Below are positions 29,117 through 37,395 of a stretch of DNA of 48,907 nt, piece after piece. Position 1 is the first letter of the stretch. Each line of letters starts with the position of its first letter. The stretch covers positions 1 to 48,907 of the forward strand of contig CANQJD010000005.1 of assembly GCA_947624175.1 (NCBI GenBank). The letters are read 5' to 3'. A model generated the notes under the pieces. The model was given only the letters and a program-made list of their open reading frames with translations, was not told the DNA's origin and searched no databases. Source of the stretch: an uncultured Bacilli bacterium. Lineage in GTDB: Bacteria; Bacillota_I; Bacilli_A; RF39; UBA660. The position numbers and the translations under genes were made by a program.

Positions 29117-31418
29117 CATCAAAGAAATCATCAAAAAATTCATCATCACTTACTTCTTTATATTTGTTTTCTTCTTTTAAATCCATATTTTGTTTAATAT
29201 TATTAGATTCTACTTCTAAACTTTGTTCTTTGATTTTATCTATTAATTCATCAATATTCTTTGGTTTATCTTCCTCGATATTATCTTCATTACTTGGAGT
29301 TTTAAAATCATCTTCATTAAAGGTATTTAAGAACTCTTTAAAATCTAAATCATCATCTAAACTCTCTATATCAGTTTGAGGTATTTCTTTTTCAATAGTT
29401 GCACTTGGAATATTAGATGTTTCAAGTTTATTTTTATCTTCTTCAATTTTAGCATTCTCTTGCTTTTCTTCTTCTGCAAGTCTTTTTTCTTCAGCTTCAA
29501 TTTCGGCAATCTTGGCATCTAAGTTTTCTAATATTTTATCAACATCAATTTTATTATCAGGAACACTGGTTGGTTTATCATCAAATAGACCTGGGAATGG
29601 AGGTTTAAAATTATCATTTGCATTCATACCACCAAATGGATTAGGTGGAAAACTACCTGGAAAGCCTCCTCCAAAACCTGGAAAAGCAGGGTTACTTTCT
29701 TTCTTTTTGTTTTTAACAAATTCTCTTATATCAAATACTTTAACTTCTCTTCTTTCACGAGGAGTTATTTGCATAATATCAGCTTTTTTGAAAGTTCTAC
29801 CCCAATTCATTTTATAATCAGGAGTTAACTTGGTTTTAAAAGGAGCCATTCTTAAACGTCTAATAATAACTTCATTCATACTAAGTTTTTGTAAATCACT
29901 GATCGTAATAAGTGGTCTCGTTTCATCAGGTTTTCCCTCTTTATCACTTTTAACTTTAATTTCTCCACACATCTTACTTATTTCTTCTAAAGCTTTTAAC
30001 TCGGTTGAAATAAGATAAATTAAGTTACCTGCATTACCTTTAATCGTTTCAGCATTTTGTTCACCATAAACTTCATTTAATTGAGCAAAGTTCTGAATAA
30101 TCATTGTAAATCGCATTTGACGACTTCTGGCTGCTGTAATCATGGTAGTTACATCTTTTAAAGGTGGCATATTCGCAAACTCATCAAGTAGGAAATTGGT
30201 TCTAATTGGTAATTTACCTCCATGATTTTGAGCAACATCAATTAAAGTTTCATAGATTTGTTTAATTAAAATCGTTACTAAGGAGTGATAAGTTTTCTTT
30301 TCATCTTGAATAACTACAAATACGGCTGTTTTTTGACGACCTATATCTTCAATTGAAAAATCACTATAAGATAACATCTCTGATAAATTAACCCGAGAAG
30401 CAAATAATTTTATCTTTTGTTTAAATACAGCTATAATACTCATCTTGGTATCATTAGGAGCAAGAATTGTACTTGATGCATTAATATAAGCTGCTCCATT
30501 AGGATCTTTGCCATTAAAGTATTCTTTAACATAAGTGCTTCCACCTATTTTTTCTTCTCCAACCGTTGTCATCAAACTAATACTATTTAAGTTAATTTCA
30601 GATTCATCAGCATCTTCAAATAATCCTAAAGTTAAACCGGAAAAGTAATCAGCTGATGTTTTCTCCCAGAAAGGGTCAGCATTTTTATTTGATTCATCAT
30701 ACAAAATATTTAAAGCTAAATCATCTAGTAACTCAATAGCTTTATCTTGATTACCATTTTTCCATAATTTATAAGGTAAAGTTAAAGGATTCCAAGTATT
30801 ACCTCGACCTGGGTCCCGGAAGTTTAAAAGTATTATTTTATATCCTTTACTTCTTAACATATTACTTTTCTTTTCATATAACTCACCCTTTGGATCCGTT
30901 ATAATCATTGATTCTCCATGTTTTGATAAAAGTTCAATCATGGGATAAATAATCGCCGTTGTTTTACCTGAACCTGTTGAACCAATTACTAAATTATGAT
31001 ATTCACTATCATCAACATAGATTTTTTTACCATCATTAATTAAAGCAACGCCCGCATGATCAGAATGAACATCTGTTGGTAAGACTAGATTTAATTGTTT
31101 TTTCATATCCTTGGCATCACACCATTTAGCATAACCATCTGTTTTCTTTTCGGTTGTAAAACCAAAACCTTTTTCAAATTCAAAGAAATAACTTTTACAA
31201 CTAACTAACAATGCCACTAAAGCAACTATATAAAAGACAATCGTTGCTCCAATTAAATCTTTACTAAAAGCTGGAAACGGATTAAACCATGTAAATTCAC
31301 CAGTTGAAGTAATACTTGATAAATTAGAAATAGCAATTGCAACAATATATAAAAGAATCAAACAAACAATTATAAATCGTTTCATATCTTTTTCATCAAA
31401 ACGTAACTTTAATTTCAT
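29112..31418 (-). CDS. VirD4/TraG-family type IV coupling protein
   Basis: NLVIGSTGSGKTTAIIYPMIELL Walker A, NFLLDEFANMPPLKDVTTMITAARSRQMRF, QNFAQLNEVYG; acidic disordered C-terminus. Confidence 0.94.
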   Translation of the reverse strand: MKLKLRFDEKDMKRFIIVCLILLYIVAIAISNLSSITSTGEFTWFNPFPAFSKDLIGATIVFYIVALVALLVSCKSYFFEFEKGFGFTTEKKTDGYAKWCDAKDMKKQLNLVLPTDVHSDHAGVALINDGKKIYVDDSEYHNLVIGSTGSGKTTAIIYPMIELLSKHGESMIITDPKGELYEKKSNMLRSKGYKIILLNFRDPGRGNTWNPLTLPYKLWKNGNQDKAIELLDDLALNILYDESNKNADPFWEKTSADYFSGLTLGLFEDADESEINLNSISLMTTVGEEKIGGSTYVKEYFNGKDPNGAAYINASSTILAPNDTKMSIIAVFKQKIKLFASRVNLSEMLSYSDFSIEDIGRQKTAVFVVIQDEKKTYHSLVTILIKQIYETLIDVAQNHGGKLPIRTNFLLDEFANMPPLKDVTTMITAARSRQMRFTMIIQNFAQLNEVYGEQNAETIKGNAGNLIYLISTELKALEEISKMCGEIKVKSDKEGKPDETRPLITISDLQKLSMNEVIIRRLRMAPFKTKLTPDYKMNWGRTFKKADIMQITPRERREVKVFDIREFVKNKKKESNPAFPGFGGGFPGSFPPNPFGGMNANDNFKPPFPGLFDDKPTSVPDNKIDVDKILENLDAKIAEIEAEEKRLAEEEKQENAKIEEDKNKLETSNIPSATIEKEIPQTDIESLDDDLDFKEFLNTFNEDDFKTPSNEDNIEEDKPKNIDELIDKIKEQSLEVESNNIKQNMDLKEENKYKEVSDDEFFDDFFDE

Positions 31419-31429
31419 GATTTCATCTC

Positions 31430-32131
31430 CTAATCATAGATTTTATTATTTTTCTTACTCTTTACAACTAACTTTCTAATAATTACTCCTGTTATTATTC
31501 CTATAATAATTAAAACTAAAATAGAAATATACATAATTAAATTATACACATAAATTTTATTTTTATCAAATGTTAAATTAATTTCTTTATCTTTGGTTTC
31601 TAAATCAATATTCCAAGTATAAGTATTAGTACTTGCATCATAGGAATCCGCATTATTCTCGGTTACTATATAAGGAACTCTAATATTAATTGAACTTTTT
31701 TCAATTTCATAATATTCAGGGTCTTGATCATACATTTTAAAACCATCAGCCTTAATTGTTATTAAATTATCTTTCGTTATAGTTTCAAAATTAGTAAAAT
31801 ATTGATTTTTAAATATTGTATGTTCCGTAAAATCACTAACACTAGTATAATTTTTCATAGCAACAACGGCTGGATATCTTTCATCTTGATTAATTTCATA
31901 TTTATAACCATTATTAGTTAACATTTCTTTGCGATTTCCCGTATTTAACATATCATTAACAATTGTAATTGGTAAATCTTTATAATAGTTAGCAAAGAAA
32001 TTACTAGTTCCCGTCATTCTAACTTCTTCACTAACACTTAAATCTTTATTGATTGTAATATTAGTTCGAACATCACAACCTGTTATAAAAAATACTACTA
32101 ATAAAAGAATAATTATTTTTTTCATAGTCAC
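31430..32131 (-). CDS. Lipoprotein with LppM/DUF3153-like domain and C-terminal TM
   Basis: MKKIIILLLVVFFITGCDVRTNITINKDLSVSE lipobox; C-terminal hydrophobic helix. Confidence 0.65.
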   Translation of the reverse strand: MTMKKIIILLLVVFFITGCDVRTNITINKDLSVSEEVRMTGTSNFFANYYKDLPITIVNDMLNTGNRKEMLTNNGYKYEINQDERYPAVVAMKNYTSVSDFTEHTIFKNQYFTNFETITKDNLITIKADGFKMYDQDPEYYEIEKSSINIRVPYIVTENNADSYDASTNTYTWNIDLETKDKEINLTFDKNKIYVYNLIMYISILVLIIIGIITGVIIRKLVVKSKKNNKIYD

Positions 32132-34656
32132 CTCTTTATAATAGCATAGAATCCTGATTTTGATTCTTTAACAATAATACTATTGAAATCATACCAACCA
32201 TTGCCAGTTCCTTTACCAGCTTTATTGTTTTTATTATTAGGATCATGAACATAAACTTGTCCTTTATCATTAACACCTGAAAGAACTATATAATGTCCAC
32301 CATTGGTAAAATGGCCTGAACCCATATGAGCTATAACCATGGCATTACCTTGTTTTAATAATTCAATAACACGAGCAGCATTTTGTTTGGTTATTCTTTC
32401 ATAACCAAAATTAAACTTTTGAGCAGCTTTTTTAAAGAAACTTGTATTTGTACCACTTATATCTTCACCACAATCACCTGTACTTCTCGCCATATTACTG
32501 AAATAAACAGGATCATATTCCTTATTACCAGTAAAAGTAGATATGATTATTGCTGTTGATGTAACCCCACACCCTGCTGCAGCAATTGACGTATCTCTAC
32601 CACAAAAAGATGATTTATAATTTGATTGATCATAAAATATAACATTACCATCATAACTAGCATTACCATAAGCTGCATCTTCAACATATAAACCTTCTCG
32701 AATATTGATAAGGTCAAAATTACTATAATATTTACGTAATATTTCTTCATAGGTCATACCATTTCTTGAATCAGCTAAAGCCTCTCTCTGACCCATACAA
32801 TTTGCTTTCCCTTCACAGTAAGACATATCTGTATAATAATTTCCACCTGTAAAATCATCACTACTAGCAAGAGTTTCAGGAGTTACCCCTTTTTTAACCA
32901 TAACTATTCCAAATATTTCAGCTAAAACGTTATCCATATAAGCTTTTTGGGAATCATTCCAAGGTTTATGAATACCCGTTGTTACACCAAATCTATTTAA
33001 TCCACTATAAGCTGTTCCAAAAGTCATTCCTTGTTTCGTATAAGTACAACCATTATTAATATCACAAGAAACTAACCGACAATTTCCAGTTGGAAAATTT
33101 ATAGATTGAACCCCAGGATAAAAATCAACATTGAAACTTCCTAACATATATGATAAAGTTGCAATTACAAATGCCTTAACACCTTCCCGATTAGCATCTG
33201 TCAAAGAACTTCTACCAAGTTCTCCTTCAACAGCCCCTTTTAAATAATCAGTTAAACTAAAATATTCTGGATAGTTAGTTCCCGCATTTATATTTCGATT
33301 ATTAGTAAATACTTTTTTACCTCGTTCATTAATCGTTGTATCATATGAAGTCTTACAAGTTTGCAAATACATTTGCATACTATCTGATATTATTCCATAT
33401 AATCCATTTGGTGCTATAGCTTCTTTAGCAAATTTGTATTGTTCAAATATTTCATCAACTAATTTTTTTCTTGTTTCATATTCATCATCTAATAAAAAAT
33501 CTTTATAATAACCTTTTAAAAACTTACTATCAATTAAACGGTTATAAAATCCTCCACCTACTTCGATATCACTTATATAACCATCACCAGATTTTTCAAT
33601 CATCAAAGCTGCAACCGTTTTTATTTGTTTTTTAGCAGCTACATAATCAACAGATGAAGAAGAATTAATATTACCATCTTCACTTTCATCTAATTCTTCA
33701 AGTCTCTCTTCTAATTCTTCATCACTTATATCTTCACTTCCATCCCCACTATATAAATCTTCATGGTCTGATAACATATAACGATACTGTATAACCGTAT
33801 CTAACATAACCCAATCTATTGTAACATCATATTTTTCTTGATATTCTTGAACTATTCCCTTGACACTTCCATCAGCAGAACCTCTTATAGCATTATTATA
33901 ATCTTCATTAGCTTTTTTCTTTTCTCCATCTTCATAAACATATTGTTTATCTTCCCTAAACCAAGAATCTAAACTAAATATAGAAACAAGTGAACTAAAT
34001 GGAGATATAATAGCCGCAATTAAAGTAAAAATTAAAATAAGAGCTAAAACTATTACTACAAGTGTTAAAATTATTTTCGTTTTTAAACTAAAGATTCCCA
34101 TACCTTTTGATTTTAACAAAGATTTTTTCTCTCTAGTTCCAGAAACATTATTTTCCTCATTATTTTCTTCTAAATCTTCTTTTTCTTCATGAGTTTCTTT
34201 ATTAGTTCTTCTTTGACTTACCTGATTCCATAACCTTTGAAAATGATTTTTATTTTGTAAAGCTTGAGGTTTTTCAGTCTCTTCTTTAGGATTTTGTTGT
34301 TTTAATGGATTAGGTTTATTTTGAGTTCTCATATTACCAGTTGGTCTTCTAAAAGCACCTCTTCCAAGTGGTTTAGCATTTTTAACCGAAGGATTATCAT
34401 CAGAAACTCTATCATTTATTTTTTTATTGGCATCTCCGACTGGTGACTTACCTATTATTTTCCCCGCGGTGTTTTCTATTCCTTGACCAATTTTCGTATT
34501 TGATACTTTATCATAAACTTTGCCTGCAACTTTAGCACCTATTTTACCTCCTACGGCATTCCCGGCTACGGTTGCACCTGTTTTAAGAGCAGAATGAGCC
34601 GTCTTTGCTCCTGCTTCTATTTTTTCATTTTCTTGATTATCATTCATCCGACTCAC
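32128..34656 (-). CDS. T4SS-associated membrane protein with C-terminal C39-like (papain-fold) cysteine peptidase
   Basis: Disordered N-terminus, TM LTLVVIVLALILIFTLIAAII, C-term FYDQSNYKSSFCG...GCGVTSTAIIIS...GGHYIVLSGVNDKGQVYVHDPN. Confidence 0.82.
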   Translation of the reverse strand: MSRMNDNQENEKIEAGAKTAHSALKTGATVAGNAVGGKIGAKVAGKVYDKVSNTKIGQGIENTAGKIIGKSPVGDANKKINDRVSDDNPSVKNAKPLGRGAFRRPTGNMRTQNKPNPLKQQNPKEETEKPQALQNKNHFQRLWNQVSQRRTNKETHEEKEDLEENNEENNVSGTREKKSLLKSKGMGIFSLKTKIILTLVVIVLALILIFTLIAAIISPFSSLVSIFSLDSWFREDKQYVYEDGEKKKANEDYNNAIRGSADGSVKGIVQEYQEKYDVTIDWVMLDTVIQYRYMLSDHEDLYSGDGSEDISDEELEERLEELDESEDGNINSSSSVDYVAAKKQIKTVAALMIEKSGDGYISDIEVGGGFYNRLIDSKFLKGYYKDFLLDDEYETRKKLVDEIFEQYKFAKEAIAPNGLYGIISDSMQMYLQTCKTSYDTTINERGKKVFTNNRNINAGTNYPEYFSLTDYLKGAVEGELGRSSLTDANREGVKAFVIATLSYMLGSFNVDFYPGVQSINFPTGNCRLVSCDINNGCTYTKQGMTFGTAYSGLNRFGVTTGIHKPWNDSQKAYMDNVLAEIFGIVMVKKGVTPETLASSDDFTGGNYYTDMSYCEGKANCMGQREALADSRNGMTYEEILRKYYSNFDLINIREGLYVEDAAYGNASYDGNVIFYDQSNYKSSFCGRDTSIAAAGCGVTSTAIIISTFTGNKEYDPVYFSNMARSTGDCGEDISGTNTSFFKKAAQKFNFGYERITKQNAARVIELLKQGNAMVIAHMGSGHFTNGGHYIVLSGVNDKGQVYVHDPNNKNNKAGKGTGNGWYDFNSIIVKESKSGFYAIIKR

Positions 34657-34678
34657 CCGCCTTTACTACTTTACTAAA

Positions 34679-36466
34679 TTATAAACCTCCACCAGAACCG
34701 AATGATTCTAATTCATCTTGGGTTACGACAACATCAATTTGCATTCTTTTAGAACCACATACAAATAGGGCTTGTCCCTGGGTATACCTTTTAATATTTT
34801 CAATTTCATTTTCATTTAAATCAACTAAATGAGCTAAATCTTCAACTGCTTGTTTCCGAAGCTGCATTATCATATAATAAGATGCATTATCAAATATAGC
34901 TTTTCCTTGGGTTATTACATCAGGATCTGAAAAATCACTTGGTTGTTGAGTTATAATAATCGTACCTGTATTATACTTACGACTTCTTCTTTGAACTTGA
35001 GCTAAGAAATCAGCACCAAGAACATTCTTTCCACCAAGAAGTACATGGGCTTCATCGACCATTAAGATAGTATCCCGACTCTTATCAAGACATAAGCCCC
35101 AAGCAAACTTTAAGATATTAAAGAATAAAGCATTTTTAATATTTGTATCTTGATTCATTAATTCTTTTATATTAAAAACAATATAGTTACTATTTTTCTT
35201 AATCGTTGTATGACCATTAAAGTAATAACTTAATTCTCGAATAAATGGTCTTACTTTAAGCTCTAGTCTTTCCATTACATCTCTTTCATGAGTCTTTTCA
35301 GTTAAAGATAATAACCTACTTCTAATTGTTTCATAAACATCTGAAAAAGTTGGAAAATCTTCACTTGTTTTATTCATAAAATTAGTTTCAAAATTAATAT
35401 CAAATCGTCGATAAGTATCTTGAACTATTTCACTAAATAAAGTTTGAACATCTTCTTCAATATCAGGATAATAATATCTCATGAAAGCCTTTAAGAATTG
35501 TAAAGTTCTAGTTAAAACCGTATAGCCAAGTCCTTGACTGATTTCTTCTTCATCAACATCAATAATAACTTCAAGGGGATTAATCATTCCAAATGATCCA
35601 CCTTTTCCAAGATCAACGATGTCTCCACCATATAATCTAGTCATCTCTTCTAATTCATTTTCAGGATCAATGGCAACAATTTGACATCCATTTCTAATAT
35701 GTCCTCGAAGTAATAACTTAGCAGCTGTTGATTTACCAGAACCAGAACCACCTAAAATAATCATGTTAGCATTATTTCGATTAGATTCTTTTCGATATTT
35801 ATATAAGAATTGATTAAATAAGATTACTCCACCTGAAAAGTCAATTCCAATTAAGTTTGATAAACCTGGATCTTTAATTGAATCAAAGACAAATGGATAC
35901 ATTCCAGCAACCGTGATTGATGGAATTGGTGTTCCAATTCTCTCTTCAATCTTTTGTTTAGGAAAGATTGGTAAAATTGATTTAAAGATTGTTTCTTGTT
36001 CAAATCTTAAAGTAACTGCCCTAAGTTCCATAGAATCTAAGAAATTTTTAACATTAGTTTTCTTTAACTCTAAATCTTCTCTTGAATCAGCTGTAATCAT
36101 AATATGCATTTGAAAATCAAATACTTGAGATTGATTAGCTGCAAGCATCGAAACAAAATACTCTAAAGATTCATAATCTTGTCTAATTCTCTCTTGTAAA
36201 GTCCTATCTTTTTCTTCTTGATATCTTTGTTTATAATCTGCAATTTGTTTATTAATCATTTTTTGTAACATTGAAAATGCTACTGGAATATGTTTAATAA
36301 CTACTTTTATCCCTGGAATATTAGTTAAATCTGCAAGATATCCAGGTGGTATAGATTTTGGATAAGAAATAACCGTAAGAATAGTTGCATACTTATCACT
36401 TACATGAAAATCACTAGGATTAAATTGTAAACCCTTAGGTGCTATTTCACTTTTAAAGATACTCAT
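34679..36466 (-). CDS. VirB4/TraE-like conjugation ATPase
   Basis: IILGGSGSGKSTAAKLLLRGH, QIVAIDPENELEEM, ILMVDEAHVLLGG, TIIITQQPSDF. Confidence 0.95.
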   Translation of the reverse strand: MSIFKSEIAPKGLQFNPSDFHVSDKYATILTVISYPKSIPPGYLADLTNIPGIKVVIKHIPVAFSMLQKMINKQIADYKQRYQEEKDRTLQERIRQDYESLEYFVSMLAANQSQVFDFQMHIMITADSREDLELKKTNVKNFLDSMELRAVTLRFEQETIFKSILPIFPKQKIEERIGTPIPSITVAGMYPFVFDSIKDPGLSNLIGIDFSGGVILFNQFLYKYRKESNRNNANMIILGGSGSGKSTAAKLLLRGHIRNGCQIVAIDPENELEEMTRLYGGDIVDLGKGGSFGMINPLEVIIDVDEEEISQGLGYTVLTRTLQFLKAFMRYYYPDIEEDVQTLFSEIVQDTYRRFDINFETNFMNKTSEDFPTFSDVYETIRSRLLSLTEKTHERDVMERLELKVRPFIRELSYYFNGHTTIKKNSNYIVFNIKELMNQDTNIKNALFFNILKFAWGLCLDKSRDTILMVDEAHVLLGGKNVLGADFLAQVQRRSRKYNTGTIIITQQPSDFSDPDVITQGKAIFDNASYYMIMQLRKQAVEDLAHLVDLNENEIENIKRYTQGQALFVCGSKRMQIDVVVTQDELESFGSGGGL

Positions 36467-37065
36467 CTTTCAGTCACCACCGTTCCAAATTCTGTCCTAA
36501 CCCCACCATTTAAAAAGTTATCTAAAATTGTTCTTAAATCATCATTACTTGTTTGACTAGCATTAATACCACAATTACCAAGACCATTAATTAATAATCG
36601 AAGTCTTTTACCTATTTCATCAGGATTTTTTTCTTTGAATAAAATATAGTATTCTGTATCAACAACTTGATTATTAATAAACATATTTGCTTTTTCAATA
36701 TCTTGAGCAATTATTTTAATTTGAGCAGGTGTCGTTGCATTTTGTAACATGATTTGAAGTTGTGATTGGTAAACTGATATATCAACCGGTCTATCAGCTG
36801 AAATCATCCAAAATTCAAATTTTAAAAGATTATAGAAATTTCGCATAGCACCAAGTACAGCCTCTTGTTGTAAAGAATCTAAAATGAAGATATTTTTAGG
36901 TTGTATCTTAACTCCCGTTACTTTTTCATTATTAGGTAAAACAATCATTCCATTGGTAATACTTTTGACATTAATCCAATCTTCAGTATAAGGGGAACCG
37001 GGATTTTTCTTTGGTTGACTAGTTTTTGGTTGTGGTTTTTGATTATTATTTATCTTTGAATTCAT
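36463..37065 (-). CDS. Conserved T4SS-operon protein of unknown function (TraC-like/accessory)
   Basis: Overlaps virB4 start; SPYTEDWINVKSITNGMIVLPNNEKVTGVKIQPKNIF. Confidence 0.6.
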   Translation of the reverse strand: MNSKINNNQKPQPKTSQPKKNPGSPYTEDWINVKSITNGMIVLPNNEKVTGVKIQPKNIFILDSLQQEAVLGAMRNFYNLLKFEFWMISADRPVDISVYQSQLQIMLQNATTPAQIKIIAQDIEKANMFINNQVVDTEYYILFKEKNPDEIGKRLRLLINGLGNCGINASQTSNDDLRTILDNFLNGGVRTEFGTVVTER

Positions 37066-37375
37066 ACTTTGAACACCATCCTCTCCAAACGTATTTTTGC
37101 CTATTGGTATAGAAATTTATTACTTCTCCAAATGCTACTCTTACATTGTGATAATTAGGAAAAGGAAATACAAGAACAACGGCAATTCCAGCCGGTAAAA
37201 TGGCTAAAATTGATGTTACATTATCAATTGCATTAGCAAGTGACATAATAACTAAAGCTAGTAACGTAATTCCTACTCCAACTAAGAATATCACTAAATC
37301 AATAGGTCTAAATATTCCCAAAATTAACTCCCCTTTTTTGGTATTTGCAGGTATCAAATATGGATTTTGATTCAC
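37046..37375 (-). CDS. PrgI-family membrane protein (VirB3-like)
   Basis: ~110 aa, two TM segments, position directly upstream of the VirB4 block. Confidence 0.75.
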   Translation of the reverse strand: MNQNPYLIPANTKKGELILGIFRPIDLVIFLVGVGITLLALVIMSLANAIDNVTSILAILPAGIAVVLVFPFPNYHNVRVAFGEVINFYTNRQKYVWRGWCSKYEFKDK

Positions 37376-37395
37376 CTATATCACACTCCTTTTTA

